DNA of 64,000 nucleotides, taken from positions 1,612,001 to 1,676,000 of the forward strand of contig NZ_CP091975.1 in assembly GCF_029016285.1 (NCBI RefSeq), in the 5' to 3' direction. Source of the stretch: Vibrio sp. DW001. GTDB taxonomy: Bacteria > Pseudomonadota > Gammaproteobacteria > Enterobacterales > Vibrionaceae. Every line of letters begins with the position of its first letter. Positions within the stretch are counted from its first letter, which is position 1. This document shows positions 53,636 to 63,559 of this stretch, one piece after another. A program made the translations under genes and the position numbers. The notes below the pieces were generated by a model that did not search any database, was not told where the DNA came from, and saw only the letters and a list, made by a program, of their open reading frames with translations.

Positions 53636-54285
53636 TGGCTATCTATACAGTTGAAATGCAAAACGTAGTTAATTCAGCGCTTGATGAATTAGAAGAGTTA
53701 CATAAAAGAGGAAAGGTGGCCAATACACCTGTCAGTAATACACATTTTTTGGTTCGCTGGGTAACATTGAGCCTGAAAACTCAGAGATTCGATCGTTGTG
53801 TTCGCGATAATCTTGTACGCTGGCAAAAAATGGGAAGAAGCAAAGGGACTAAATCTGAATTGATGTTTTCCTTCAAAAATATCTCTAAGTTTTATGGTCA
53901 GTTGTCGCCAGTAGACGAAGAACCTAAGGTTATCTCTGATTCAGATATTGAAGCGTTTCTTGAGGTGATGGAAAAGGCCAATTGGGGGGTAAGTACTGAG
54001 TTTGAAATTACAGGCAAAATGCAGGTATTTACGGAAGGGGACAACTCTTTCCTTCTTTGTGCGAAGCAATGCGATGATTGTTTTGAAGGGGGCTCTGAAC
54101 TTGTAAAACCAATGAGTTTTTATGTTCGAGGTCACCATGCGGAGTTTGTCAGGATGGCAAGTGAATTTGGTTTTATGTTGCATAAGCGTACCGATTATAA
54201 GTCAGCAGTGAAGTATCACGGTGAATACCTAATTTACCCAAAAAACCAAGGGAGCCAATTGGCGGAGATCCCAATCGGTTTTTAA
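53635..54285 (+). CDS. DUF2913-like protein
   Basis: A 216-residue cytoplasmic protein. The early segment THFLVRWVTLSLKTQRFDR and the later MSFYVRGHHAEFVRMASEFG resemble DUF2913, a family found mostly in Vibrio and relatives with no known function. Its ATG overlaps the bcr stop codon, implying co-expression with the efflux pump. E. coli has an unrelated small gene (yejG) at this position. Confidence 0.7.
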   Translation: MAIYTVEMQNVVNSALDELEELHKRGKVANTPVSNTHFLVRWVTLSLKTQRFDRCVRDNLVRWQKMGRSKGTKSELMFSFKNISKFYGQLSPVDEEPKVISDSDIEAFLEVMEKANWGVSTEFEITGKMQVFTEGDNSFLLCAKQCDDCFEGGSELVKPMSFYVRGHHAEFVRMASEFGFMLHKRTDYKSAVKYHGEYLIYPKNQGSQLAEIPIGF

Positions 54286-54299
54286 GACTAAATATAGAT

Positions 54300-54341
54300 A
54301 AGTTACAGGTTCAAAGTTAATTAACATTGAACCTGTAACTT
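54300..54341. terminator. Bidirectional hairpin between convergent genes
   Basis: Perfect 15-bp arms AAGTTACAGGTTCAA/TTGAACCTGTAACTT enclose a 12-nt loop that is itself largely palindromic (GTTAATTAAC). It lies 14 nt after the DUF2913-like gene and 7 nt beyond the stop of the SDR gene on the other strand. Confidence 0.8.
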
Positions 54342-54348
54342 GGTAACT

Positions 54349-55776
54349 CTACGCTTTATTTACTATTGCTTTAACCATGCCTTTAAAAATAAACAGGTGC
54401 GCAGGCATCATTGCAAACCAATAGAGTAATCCTCTAAAGCCTTGCGGATGCCACCAAGCTCTGACATCTAACTCGCGGTAATCCCCATGATCTTTAATGG
54501 TACATTCAAGGCGACCTAATCCTGGAGCCGTCATACCGAAAAGCAGTGATATAAACTGATTTTTCTCACAGCGTATTACCTTCCATGAGTCAATATGATC
54601 CCCGATCTTGAGTTCAGGGCCTGAGGGGCTTCGTCTTTTTGGAATGCCGCCACCGACGAACAGATCAAGCCATTCTCGTGTACGCCACAAAATATTAGCG
54701 AAGAAATAACCTTCTTCAGGGCTACCTATTTTCTTAATAACTTGCCATAGCTCTTCGACTGATTTATCGGTCTTTATGCTTGCTCCTGCATCTTTCGGAT
54801 AGTACCCATAACCAGATTGCCATCGGTTAAGCGCGGCAGGGTCAAACCCCCAAACCTCACTTCGTATAAACTCGCCTTCATTGCTGACAGACTGAGTAAC
54901 GGCGTCTTTATACGAGATTAATGGTTGCGGGTACTTTTTGCGGATCTCTTGAGAATCGGCAACGTAATCGTGTTCAAGTCCGGCCAGTAAAGCTCGACCA
55001 ATATTGGCAGGAACAGAGGTGACCAGTCCCAACCAATACGAGGCCATTTTAGGGGTGAGCAGTGAGGTAGACCAGAGCCGGAGAGGATGACCGATAGCGG
55101 TACATATCACGCCAAACTGTTCTCTATAACTCAGAATGTCTGGTCCGCCGACTTCGTAAAAATGACTTTGAGTAGGTGATTCATGAAGTTGGGCAAGAAG
55201 GTAGTGGTTAAGGTTGTTTAGTGCAATCGGGTTTGCTTTGGAGTCAACCCACTTAGGTGCAATGATAATCGGCATGTTATAGGTGAAATCTTTCATGATT
55301 TCGAACGCGGCAGACCCGGGCCCAATGATGACACCGGCTCTTAATTCGGTAACGGGGACGTTAGCTTGCTTTAGGATTTCTCCGGTTTTTTTACGAGCAA
55401 GAAGGTGCTCTGAGTTTCCTGTCTGCGGTTGAATAGCACTAAGATAGATAACATGTTTAACGCTGCTATCAATTAACGCGTCCTTAAAATTGATCGCCAA
55501 GGAAAGTTCATATTCGAGGAAATCGTGACCATGAGCCATTCCATGGACAAGAAAATAAACAAGCTCATGGCCGCTAACGGCGTCTAATGTGGCTTCTTTT
55601 TCGGCTAGATCAAGATAGACAGTTGTTAGGTTGGCGTGCGGGTGGACTCGTGCTTTCAGGTAGTCGATCTGTCTGGAAGCGGCAGTTACGAAATGGCCCT
55701 GCTCGAGAAGCAATGGAATAAGTTGCGAGCCAACGTAACCAGAAGCGCCAAGAACCAATATTTTTTTCTTTTCCAT
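54349..55776 (-). CDS. SDR-family NAD(P)-binding protein with DUF2867 domain
   Basis: A 475-residue cytoplasmic protein. The N-terminal atypical SDR domain has the dinucleotide motif VLGASGYVGSQL and an NmrA-like arrangement (YLSAIQP, TELRAGVIIGPGS); the C-terminal ~160 residues form DUF2867 (GGGIPKRRSPSGPELKIGD, VRAWWHPQGFRGLLYWF). This pairing is widespread but uncharacterised. The first in-frame ATG at 55791 is 1 nt from AAGG, too close; I use ATG 55776, and a TTG at 55782 with 9-nt spacing is also possible. Confidence 0.85.
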   Translation of the reverse strand: MEKKKILVLGASGYVGSQLIPLLLEQGHFVTAASRQIDYLKARVHPHANLTTVYLDLAEKEATLDAVSGHELVYFLVHGMAHGHDFLEYELSLAINFKDALIDSSVKHVIYLSAIQPQTGNSEHLLARKKTGEILKQANVPVTELRAGVIIGPGSAAFEIMKDFTYNMPIIIAPKWVDSKANPIALNNLNHYLLAQLHESPTQSHFYEVGGPDILSYREQFGVICTAIGHPLRLWSTSLLTPKMASYWLGLVTSVPANIGRALLAGLEHDYVADSQEIRKKYPQPLISYKDAVTQSVSNEGEFIRSEVWGFDPAALNRWQSGYGYYPKDAGASIKTDKSVEELWQVIKKIGSPEEGYFFANILWRTREWLDLFVGGGIPKRRSPSGPELKIGDHIDSWKVIRCEKNQFISLLFGMTAPGLGRLECTIKDHGDYRELDVRAWWHPQGFRGLLYWFAMMPAHLFIFKGMVKAIVNKA

Positions 55777-55911
55777 AGCCAATAACTTCATTCCTTTTCA
55801 TGGTGATCCCAAATCAATGGGAGTAGAATACTCTTGCTATTCTTCGTGTTAATGCTCTGCCCATTCTTCTACGTCTTTAGGCGCGCATCCCTTTCATTTT
55901 TATGAGGCTTT

Positions 55912-57291
55912 ATGACCAACACCTTATCATTAGTTTACAAGTATACAAAAGGTGATTTTTTACGCCGTTTATTTGCCATCGCACTCCCTATCGCACTGCA
56001 AAACATTATGTTTTCTAGCAGAGGATTAGTCGATGTTCTTATGCTTGGTCAACTTGGTGAAGCGGATATCGCCGCCGTCGGTGTAGCGAGTCGTGCGATG
56101 TTTGTTACTACGCTTATGTTGGTCGGTGTCAATACGGGAGGGGCGTTATTGACGGCGCAGTTTTGGGGGGCAGGCAATAAGGACGGGGTAAGAGAGAGTA
56201 CCGCCTTAACGTGGATCATTGCGAATGCGTTTGCCTTATTGACCGTGGTCTTGTTTATACTCTATCCAGAACAGGTTATGGGGCTGGCAACCGATTCCGC
56301 GCAGGTTATCGCTTTGGGTAGTGATTATATCGTCATTACATCCCTTAGTATGTTTGCGGTGGCGTGTGTCAGTAGTATGGCTGTGGGCCTTCGAGCGATG
56401 CACCGCCCCGGAGTGAGTACCTTTTTTAGTGGTATTGGTATTGTTTCTAACGTGTTTCTCAATTGGGTTTTGATCTTTGGGCATTTTGGAATGCCCGCAA
56501 TGGGAATCAAAGGCGCGGCTATTGCGACGGTGCTTAGTGGCGCGATAGAAGTGGCCTTTTTGTACGCCTTTTTGTATAAATCAAAGAGCTTGCTTGCGTT
56601 TACGTTGATTGATGTGAAGGTCGCTTTTTCTTCAGAGAAGGTATCGCGTTTTCTTCGATTATCGTTACCGACTACATTAAACTTCTTTACTTGGGCCGCC
56701 GGTATTTTTTCCTACCACGCTATTATGGGTCAGACCGGAGTACAAGGCTTGGCCGCGTTATCGGTGATGACGCCAGTAGACTCCATTGGGATAAGTTTGT
56801 TGATCGGGACGTCCACGGCTGCGGCCGTTCTTACGGGTAATCAGATTGGTGCAAAGAAATATGATGCGGTTTATTACCAATCGATAGGATTACTTTTTCT
56901 CAGTGTTCTGCTCGGCTTATGTACGGCGGTAGTCCTTTATACTATCCAAATACCTATCCTTGACTCCTTTAGCGCGTTAACTGAAGAGACACGAGCACTT
57001 GCAGACAAGTTTATGCTGATACTCTGTTTTGGTATGGTGATTCGGTCTATACCGCTTACCTTGGTGGTGGGTGTCTTAAGGGCTGGTGGTGATGTTAAAT
57101 ATTGTTTGTTTCAAGATGTCGTCTCCCAATGGTTTATCGGGATCCCAATTGCTGCATTTGCCGCAGTATATCTTGGGTTAAAACCGGAATATGTCTATGC
57201 GTTGTTCTTGGTTGAAGAGTGTATTAAGTGCTTTAGTGCTATCCATCGATTAAAAAGCAGAAAATGGATTCGAAACTTGATCGAAAGGTAA
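55912..57291 (+). CDS. MATE family efflux transporter
   Basis: A 459-residue inner membrane exporter with twelve predicted helices in two bundles. NIMFSSRGLVDVLMLGQLGEADIAAVGVA in the first helix pair and GNQIGAKKYDAVYYQS in the second half are typical of MATE pumps. Exports cationic drugs or metabolites using Na+ or H+. GAGG precedes the ATG. Divergent from the SDR gene. Confidence 0.92.
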   Translation: MTNTLSLVYKYTKGDFLRRLFAIALPIALQNIMFSSRGLVDVLMLGQLGEADIAAVGVASRAMFVTTLMLVGVNTGGALLTAQFWGAGNKDGVRESTALTWIIANAFALLTVVLFILYPEQVMGLATDSAQVIALGSDYIVITSLSMFAVACVSSMAVGLRAMHRPGVSTFFSGIGIVSNVFLNWVLIFGHFGMPAMGIKGAAIATVLSGAIEVAFLYAFLYKSKSLLAFTLIDVKVAFSSEKVSRFLRLSLPTTLNFFTWAAGIFSYHAIMGQTGVQGLAALSVMTPVDSIGISLLIGTSTAAAVLTGNQIGAKKYDAVYYQSIGLLFLSVLLGLCTAVVLYTIQIPILDSFSALTEETRALADKFMLILCFGMVIRSIPLTLVVGVLRAGGDVKYCLFQDVVSQWFIGIPIAAFAAVYLGLKPEYVYALFLVEECIKCFSAIHRLKSRKWIRNLIER

Positions 57292-57497
57292 GCTTGTTGA
57301 CAATTGGCTAAATAATCGACACTCGTACGGTTATTTTTGAGAGAATGCAATTTTAATTGAATTTTTTTGAAGCTATATCATCCTAGTGTGACAGTTTGCT
57401 TAAAATAATGTGATCAGGTAGGTAAAATACTTCCGAAAAGTGAGTAATTAGTGTAACTTCACATACCCTGAATTCTTTAATGCGAGTGTAATTGTTA

Positions 57498-58169
57498 ATG
57501 CTAGAATTGTCCGACCTAAATAAAGGCTATGTAGATGGTGGAGAATTTCATCCAGTGCTACAAGGGGCAGCTCTAAAATTAAATCAAGGTGAACAACTCG
57601 CGTTAATGGGAGAAAGTGGCTCTGGTAAAAGTACGCTACTCAACCTGATCGCTGGGCTCGACTCGACTGATTCGGGTGAAATTTGGTTTTCAAGTTTTGC
57701 TATGCATGCCAGTAACGAGGTTCAGAAAACCGCCTATCGTCGACATAATATTGGCCATATATTCCAACAATACAACCTTCTACCAACATTGAATATCGCA
57801 GATAATATTCGTTTCTGTCGACAGTTGAAAGGGTTACCAGAAGATAAAGGTTTGTGGCGTCAGATATTATCGGCCCTTGACCTTATGCCGTTATTAGGCC
57901 GTTATCCTGAAGAAGTGTCTGGTGGTCAACAACAGCGAACGGCGATTGCTCGTGCATTGTATATGGAGCCCAAGTTGCTGTTGGCAGATGAACCAACCGG
58001 TAGCTTAGATGAAAGAAATGCGGAAGCGGTAATGCGGCTATTAACCTCATTGGCTAAGCAGCTTAATTGCACTCTTTTACTTGTTACACACAGTAAAAAA
58101 GTAGCAGAACACATGAGCGGTTGTGTCCGTCTTCAAGGAGGGCAATTGCATGTTATGGCCGGTAGTTAA
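57498..58169 (+). CDS. ABC transporter ATPase (LolD/MacB/AttE type)
   Basis: A 223-residue ATPase with Walker A GESGSGKST, signature VSGGQQQR, Walker B LLLADEPTGSLD and a switch His in VTHSKK. It fits the small ATPases that partner FtsX-type mechanotransmission permeases. I use ATG 57498; a TTG at 57492 is in frame. With the next two genes it forms an attEFGH-like operon found in many gammaproteobacteria and in Agrobacterium. Confidence 0.9.
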   Translation: MLELSDLNKGYVDGGEFHPVLQGAALKLNQGEQLALMGESGSGKSTLLNLIAGLDSTDSGEIWFSSFAMHASNEVQKTAYRRHNIGHIFQQYNLLPTLNIADNIRFCRQLKGLPEDKGLWRQILSALDLMPLLGRYPEEVSGGQQQRTAIARALYMEPKLLLADEPTGSLDERNAEAVMRLLTSLAKQLNCTLLLVTHSKKVAEHMSGCVRLQGGQLHVMAGS

Positions 58170-60603
58170 AGCACTACTAGGGCATTATCGTCGTCATCCA
58201 CTTCAACTATTACTCGTCTTGTTCGGGCTCACTCTTGGTGTGTCTGTGTATGTTGGGGTTGCCGCGATCAATCAACATGCAAAACAGAGTTATTTGCACA
58301 GTGAGACACTTTTCGCAAACCCTCTTCCCTATACTATTACACCTAAATTTAGCGCAAATAAGATCCCACAAGGCTTTTACATTCAGCTTCGTCGTGAGGG
58401 TTTCAATCAATGTATTCCGTTTGATAACTTAAGAATTGAAACGAAGAGTGGCCGCGATCTCTCAATTGTTGGCGTCGACCCCGTTTCTATTTTGGGGTTA
58501 GAAACACTACATCGTAAAAATGATCTCTCAATTTTACGCATGATGCAACCGTCGAAACCTCTCATTATGGGGGCTGAGCTTGCATCATATCTTGGTAAAA
58601 GTAGCGGCGACTTTATAGAGCTAAAAGATGGCTCGAAACTAGGCCCACTTTTTCTTGACCATAATGCGCTTCTTTCAGGTACTCGAATCCTCGCTGATAT
58701 ATCAAAGGTAAGAGAAATCAATGGGTCGGGTGGGTTCTCGCGTCTTGCCTGCGAAAGCATGCCAGAAGAAAAACTGGAAAGGCTTAAAAGTATATTGCCT
58801 AACGGCATAGAATTATCGAGAAGCTCTAGAGCCGAATTAGAGTCTCTTACAAAGGCGTTTCATCTAAATCTATCTGCGATGGGTATGCTTGCACTTGTCG
58901 TGGGCATATTTATTTTTTACCAAGCGATGTCGCTTTCTTTTATTCAAAGACAAACACTAGTAGGCGTGATGCGTCAGGCTGGGGTCTCGGGATGGCACTT
59001 GGCGAAAGCATTAGCGCTAGAACTGACATTATTCATATTTATAGGTTGGTTTTTTGGCAATGTATTTGGTCTTATGTTGGCCAATCAGCTTATGCCTTCG
59101 GTATCGACTACCTTGGCCGATCTGTACACCGCGAACGTATCTCTGACGGTTGACTGGAGTTGGCATTGGAGTAAAAACAGTCTGTTGATGGCTATTTTTG
59201 GTGCACTGCTTTCCTGTAGTTGGCCGCTAGTTCGGTTGATAAAGACGCCGCCCATAAGGCTTTCTGCAAAGCTTTCTCTGGTCCGTTTTGCGGGTAGGGA
59301 GTTTGCATGGCAAGCGTTAGCAGCTGGTATATTTTGCGTAATGGCGATTGGCTTTTATCAACTTCCAGCCACGCCTCAACACGGTTTTATTATTGTCGCG
59401 CTATTGCTATTGAGTGTGGCGTTGTTTATGCCATACGTTATCTTTGAATTATTTTCTGCTTTATCGTTCTCCTTACGTTGGGTTAAAGCACGTTGGTTTT
59501 TCTCTGATGCGGCATCGAGTATGAGCTTTCGTGGTGTTGCTGTGATGGCGTTCGTTTTGGCGATGTCAGCAAACATAACCGTAGAGACATTAGTAGGCAG
59601 TTTCAGAGCCACAACTGAGAGCTGGTTGACACAACGATTGGCGGCGGATATCTATATATTTCCTACCAATAGTTCGGCAGGTCGAATGAGCAGTTGGTTG
59701 AGTACGCGCCCAGAAGTAAAAGAAGTATGGTCGCGTTGGGAATTAGAATTACCAACAAAAACTGGTGTGTTAGAAGTTGTCAGCACCGGCCTGAGTAATG
59801 GCGAGAGAGATTCTGTACCAGTAAAAATAGCGATACCTAACTATTGGTATCAACTTAATACATCGAAAGGTGTCATGATAAGTGAGGCGATGGCCCTTAA
59901 AAAGGATATACGCCCTGGTGATGAGATCCAATTGGGTGGCGTGGTTGAAGAATCATGGCAGGTAGTTGGCGTCTATTATGATTATGGCAACCCATACAAC
60001 CAAGTACTAATGTCTCATCGAAATTGGAAAAGCCGATTTGGCGGCTTAGGCAATATCGGGCTTGGTGTTATTGCCACTGATGAGGCAAATATCGATAATT
60101 TGCTGGCTCAATTACAATCTAGGTATGCCTTATCAGAAGATAGGCTATTTGATAACAGCAATATACACGGCCAGGCGATGCGTATTTTTGACCGCACCTT
60201 TGTAATTGCGGATACATTAGGAAACTTGACGTTATTTATCGCGATATGCGGCATTTTCTTTGCGACGTTAGCAGGAGAAGTGTCTAAACAACGGAATACT
60301 GCCCTGTTGAGGTGTTTTGGTATATCGACATTTGAACTCATCGCGTTAAGTGGTTTACAGCTATTTATGTTTGGATTGATCTCTGCTTTGGTCGCAATGC
60401 CGCTAGGTTTAGCACTTGCGAAAGTGATGGTAGAAGTAGTATTAAAAGAATCCTTTGGTTGGACGATGCCCCTGTATGTTATTCCGTGGGAATATCTAAA
60501 TACCTTTGCGTCGGCCATGATCGCGCTCATACTAGCAGGGATTTTACCCATTATAGGTATGATCAAACGAACACCAATGAAATCACTTAGAGACGCATTG
60601 TAA
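58150..60603 (+). CDS. FtsX-like ABC permease (AttF/AttG-like, fused length)
   Basis: An 817-residue inner membrane protein with an N-terminal helix, a periplasmic domain, three helices, a second periplasmic domain and three final helices, i.e. two FtsX modules in one chain. The last helix pair ends IIGMIKRTPMKSLRDAL. AAGGAGGG at 58135-58142 is 7 nt before ATG 58150, which overlaps the ATPase gene by 20 nt. Agrobacterium AttF and AttG are separate; here the two are a single protein, the common form in Vibrio-like genomes. Likely extracts or moves lipids or lipoproteins. Confidence 0.88.
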   Translation: MLWPVVKALLGHYRRHPLQLLLVLFGLTLGVSVYVGVAAINQHAKQSYLHSETLFANPLPYTITPKFSANKIPQGFYIQLRREGFNQCIPFDNLRIETKSGRDLSIVGVDPVSILGLETLHRKNDLSILRMMQPSKPLIMGAELASYLGKSSGDFIELKDGSKLGPLFLDHNALLSGTRILADISKVREINGSGGFSRLACESMPEEKLERLKSILPNGIELSRSSRAELESLTKAFHLNLSAMGMLALVVGIFIFYQAMSLSFIQRQTLVGVMRQAGVSGWHLAKALALELTLFIFIGWFFGNVFGLMLANQLMPSVSTTLADLYTANVSLTVDWSWHWSKNSLLMAIFGALLSCSWPLVRLIKTPPIRLSAKLSLVRFAGREFAWQALAAGIFCVMAIGFYQLPATPQHGFIIVALLLLSVALFMPYVIFELFSALSFSLRWVKARWFFSDAASSMSFRGVAVMAFVLAMSANITVETLVGSFRATTESWLTQRLAADIYIFPTNSSAGRMSSWLSTRPEVKEVWSRWELELPTKTGVLEVVSTGLSNGERDSVPVKIAIPNYWYQLNTSKGVMISEAMALKKDIRPGDEIQLGGVVEESWQVVGVYYDYGNPYNQVLMSHRNWKSRFGGLGNIGLGVIATDEANIDNLLAQLQSRYALSEDRLFDNSNIHGQAMRIFDRTFVIADTLGNLTLFIAICGIFFATLAGEVSKQRNTALLRCFGISTFELIALSGLQLFMFGLISALVAMPLGLALAKVMVEVVLKESFGWTMPLYVIPWEYLNTFASAMIALILAGILPIIGMIKRTPMKSLRDAL

Positions 60604-60605
60604 CT

Positions 60606-61718
60606 ATGAAGATGCTTGAAAAAAAACGCAATATAGTCATTATGTTGGCCGCTATTCTCGTTATCCTGGTTGCTGGGCTTATTTACTATTTCTCGTTTGG
60701 TCGTTCTTCTGAGAAAGAGACCATTACCTACGCATTTTCTAACAATCAAAAATCGGTCTTTGAACCCGTTTTACCGGGTGTTTCGGTTTCGTTTCCTGAC
60801 AGCTTTTCATTTCACCATGAATTCAAACGAGAGGGATGGCAGTATTTCGCTAACCTAGTGGGTGACGATGGTGAACTCTACTCAGTTCAATGGAACTATT
60901 ACCGCATTGCTAGGAACGAGAGCGAAGCTAGTGGGTGGAACAGCACTCAGCTCTATCTGTCTAACTCGGTTGTCACCTCAAAAGATAAAGTATGGAAACA
61001 GCAACGTATTGCTAGAGGTGGTATTGGACAAGCTGGATTTCGAGTTCGTCCATTTCGGCTGTGGATAGATAACTGGAGCTGGCGCTCGATAAGTTCATCG
61101 CCGTTACCTGGGATTTTACAGGTGGAAACCGATGATTTTTCGCTCAAATTGAGTTCATCCTCTCTTCAGGGTTTTATTCTTAACGGTGACAAAGGCTACC
61201 AAGAACAGCATGATCTACTGCCTATCGCAGCTTATGGCTTCGGTGCTCCGTCTGTTCGTTCGTCGGGTCAACTTGTACTCGATAGTAAGGTTGTTACTGT
61301 GAATGGACAAGCATGGCTAAGCAAGGAGTGGGGCAGCGACCTAGCCGTTATCGAAGGACAGAAGGCGGTGACTGTTAATCTTCATCTGGCCGACGGAGGG
61401 CACCTGCAGCTTAATCAAACTCGTATTCCTAATTATCCTGTCTATAACTATGGTATGTTAGTGAAACGAGATGGTTCCATTCTTCCTTTAGCGGACACCG
61501 ATATAGTGATGTCTGCATTAGAATTCACGCCAATGGAAAACGGAAAATCAGTCCCATTAACGTGGCAAATTAGTATAGAAGAATTGGATATAGATCTAAT
61601 TATTACCCCTCTTCGTGATGACCTCTGGCATGCGTTTTATAATCCATATTGGCAAGGGTCGGTGTCCGCAATGGGAACGCAAGATGCTTACGGAATGCTT
61701 CAGCTTACGGGATTCTAA
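60606..61718 (+). CDS. AttH/CrtC-like lipocalin-domain protein
   Basis: A 370-residue exported or membrane-anchored protein with one N-terminal helix (residues 8-30) that could also be a signal peptide, followed by two lipocalin-like beta-barrels. HEFKREGWQYFANL, AWLSKEWGS and LTWQISIEELDIDL are family marks of the AttH/CrtC group (carotenoid 1,2-hydratase homologs). It begins 2 nt after the permease stop, so it is the third gene of the attEFGH-like operon and probably carries the lipophilic substrate on the periplasmic side. Confidence 0.85.
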   Translation: MKMLEKKRNIVIMLAAILVILVAGLIYYFSFGRSSEKETITYAFSNNQKSVFEPVLPGVSVSFPDSFSFHHEFKREGWQYFANLVGDDGELYSVQWNYYRIARNESEASGWNSTQLYLSNSVVTSKDKVWKQQRIARGGIGQAGFRVRPFRLWIDNWSWRSISSSPLPGILQVETDDFSLKLSSSSLQGFILNGDKGYQEQHDLLPIAAYGFGAPSVRSSGQLVLDSKVVTVNGQAWLSKEWGSDLAVIEGQKAVTVNLHLADGGHLQLNQTRIPNYPVYNYGMLVKRDGSILPLADTDIVMSALEFTPMENGKSVPLTWQISIEELDIDLIITPLRDDLWHAFYNPYWQGSVSAMGTQDAYGMLQLTGF

Positions 61719-61941
61719 GATCAAGATCTGTTTCGTAAATATACAAATAACGTTCAATGCTTACTCAATGCTCGGAAAAACCGAATATATTCATCTAAAC
61801 AATCGATTATTCCTAAGTTGGCCTATCGTATAAACTGCGCCTATTCTTATGTAATAATAATCACAGACTTAATGTTGCTTAACCAAATGCATTGTTGTTA
61901 GTTCGATAAGCGCAGCGGTAAAGTGAGTTAGAGGTAGATCA

Positions 61942-63093
61942 ATGAGTGAAGGAATTCGCGACTTTTTTAAAATGGAATCGGCTGGTGGCATACTGCTCGT
62001 TATAGCAGCGGCTGTCGCTATGGTTGTAGCGAACACAGGGTTTGGTGAATCTTACAACAATGTGCTGCACTCATATGTGTTTGGCATGTCGGTGTCGCAC
62101 TGGATTAACGATGGATTAATGGCCATATTTTTCCTTTTAATCGGTCTTGAAGTAAAAAGAGAACTATTAGAAGGCGCATTAAAGTCCAAAGAAACCGCTA
62201 TTTTCCCAGCAATTGCTGCTGTTGGAGGTATGTTAGCTCCCGCATTAATTTATATACTATTCAATTATGGTGACCCACAAGCAATGCAAGGTTGGGCTAT
62301 ACCGGCAGCGACAGATATTGCATTCGCACTTGGTATTATGGCGTTGCTTGGTAAACGAGTGCCTATTTCGTTAAAGGTATTTTTACTGGCTTTGGCTATC
62401 ATCGATGACTTGGGTGTCGTTGTTATCATTGCTCTATTTTATAGTGGTGATCTGTCTACGCTTGCACTGACTATCGGTTTCATTATGACAGGTGTCCTGT
62501 TTATGATGAATTCTAAGAACGTGACAAAACTGCCTTACTACGTTATCGCTGGGTTAATCCTATGGATAGCCGTATTGAAATCGGGTGTACATGCCACATT
62601 GGCCGGTGTCGTTATTGGTTTCGCTATACCTCTGAAAGGTAAAGAAGGTGAAGAGTCTCCACTTAAGCATTTAGAGCATGCACTACACCCTTATGTTGCG
62701 TTCCTGATTTTACCAATATTTGCTTTTGCTAATGCAGGCATCTCGTTAGCTGGTGTGTCATTAACAGGATTGACCTCGATGTTGCCATTGGGTATTTCGT
62801 TGGGGCTTCTGGTTGGTAAACCATTAGGTATTTTTAGTTTTAGCTGGTTAGCGGTTAAAAGCGGTGTGGCTAAGTTACCTGAAGGTGTGAATATGAAACA
62901 TATATTTGCAGTGTCGGTCTTATGTGGTATTGGTTTTACCATGTCTATTTTTATTTCATCACTCGCGTTTACAGGGGTGAGTGCAGAGTTTGATACCTAT
63001 GCACGTTTAGGCATACTACTTGGCTCAACGACCGCCGCGATTTTAGGGTATGTTCTATTGAGTATCTCACTACCAAAGAAAAGCGTAAATTGA
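61942..63093 (+). CDS. nhaA: Na+/H+ antiporter NhaA
   Basis: A 383-residue inner membrane antiporter with twelve predicted helices that exports Na+ or Li+ in exchange for H+ at alkaline pH. The transport Asp pair is Asp155-Asp156 in AIIDDLGVV, with [17 protein letters not shown] and [11 protein letters not shown] also conserved. AGAGG precedes the ATG. A sodium antiporter is expected in a marine bacterium. No nhaR regulator is adjacent. Confidence 0.96.
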   Translation: MSEGIRDFFKMESAGGILLVIAAAVAMVVANTGFGESYNNVLHSYVFGMSVSHWINDGLMAIFFLLIGLEVKRELLEGALKSKETAIFPAIAAVGGMLAPALIYILFNYGDPQAMQGWAIPAATDIAFALGIMALLGKRVPISLKVFLLALAIIDDLGVVVIIALFYSGDLSTLALTIGFIMTGVLFMMNSKNVTKLPYYVIAGLILWIAVLKSGVHATLAGVVIGFAIPLKGKEGEESPLKHLEHALHPYVAFLILPIFAFANAGISLAGVSLTGLTSMLPLGISLGLLVGKPLGIFSFSWLAVKSGVAKLPEGVNMKHIFAVSVLCGIGFTMSIFISSLAFTGVSAEFDTYARLGILLGSTTAAILGYVLLSISLPKKSVN

Positions 63094-63134
63094 TTTAGAA
63101 AAGAGCACGATAGATAAGTCATTTAAGAATAAGT

Positions 63135-63167
63135 AACCCCTTGATCCACGTGGCTCAGGGGGTTTTT
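63135..63167 (+). terminator. Intrinsic terminator after nhaA
   Basis: AACCCCTTGA pairs with TCAGGGGGTT (one G.T), with an inner CCACGTGG palindrome, and runs into TTTTT, 42 nt after the nhaA stop. Confidence 0.9.
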
Positions 63168-63268
63168 ATTGTCTTTTTTTGTAGCGATGAATGATGCATA
63201 TATCATGCACATGACAGACTCAAATCTTTATTTTCTTATAGGTTGAGCGACTGAGCTTATCTATGGAC

Positions 63269-63299
63269 AAAAAAATGCCCAATCCAAAGTGGGTTGGGC
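63269..63299 (-). terminator. Minus-strand intrinsic terminator without an upstream gene
   Basis: Read on the minus strand, GCCCAACCC-ACTTT-GGATTGGGC (9 bp, one G.T) is followed by A and seven T. The only minus-strand sequence that could feed it is the 260-nt gap up to the TetR start, implying an RNA gene there. Confidence 0.85.
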
Positions 63300-63400
63300 G
63301 ATACAAACATAGGAGTTAATAAGAAAAAGCAGTATGTGGAGTAAAACAGTGAGAAAACAAGTCTAAACCTTCTTAAACTTAGCAATGCTCTGCTTACTAC
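63269..63400 (-). ncRNA. Candidate small RNA antiparallel to nhaA and psrA
   Basis: Inferred only from the strong minus-strand terminator at 63269-63299 with no minus-strand coding frame before it. The body before the terminator is pyrimidine-rich and unstructured (TTTTTCTTATTAACTCC), as in Hfq-dependent sRNAs with a seed region. The 5' end is a guess; no clean promoter could be fixed by eye. I do not recognise it as a named Vibrio sRNA. Confidence 0.4.
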
Positions 63401-63559
63401 ACTTATATGACCCCCCTTATTCAAGACAGTTCAATTTAATTTCATTTCATTTATTGCTAAATTTTTTATGACTAATTCTCATAAATGTGATGTTAAATAC
63501 TTGTTAATTATGTTCGGTGTATGTATATTTCAAACAGTTGTTTAATACGGTTGATTGAA

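Larger units (their letters stand above)
63168..63559. promoter_or_regulatory. nhaA-psrA intergenic region
   Basis: This 392-nt gap contains the minus-strand terminator and small RNA candidate annotated separately, and the AT-rich promoter region of the TetR gene. I see no open reading frame with a ribosome binding site. Confidence 0.6.
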
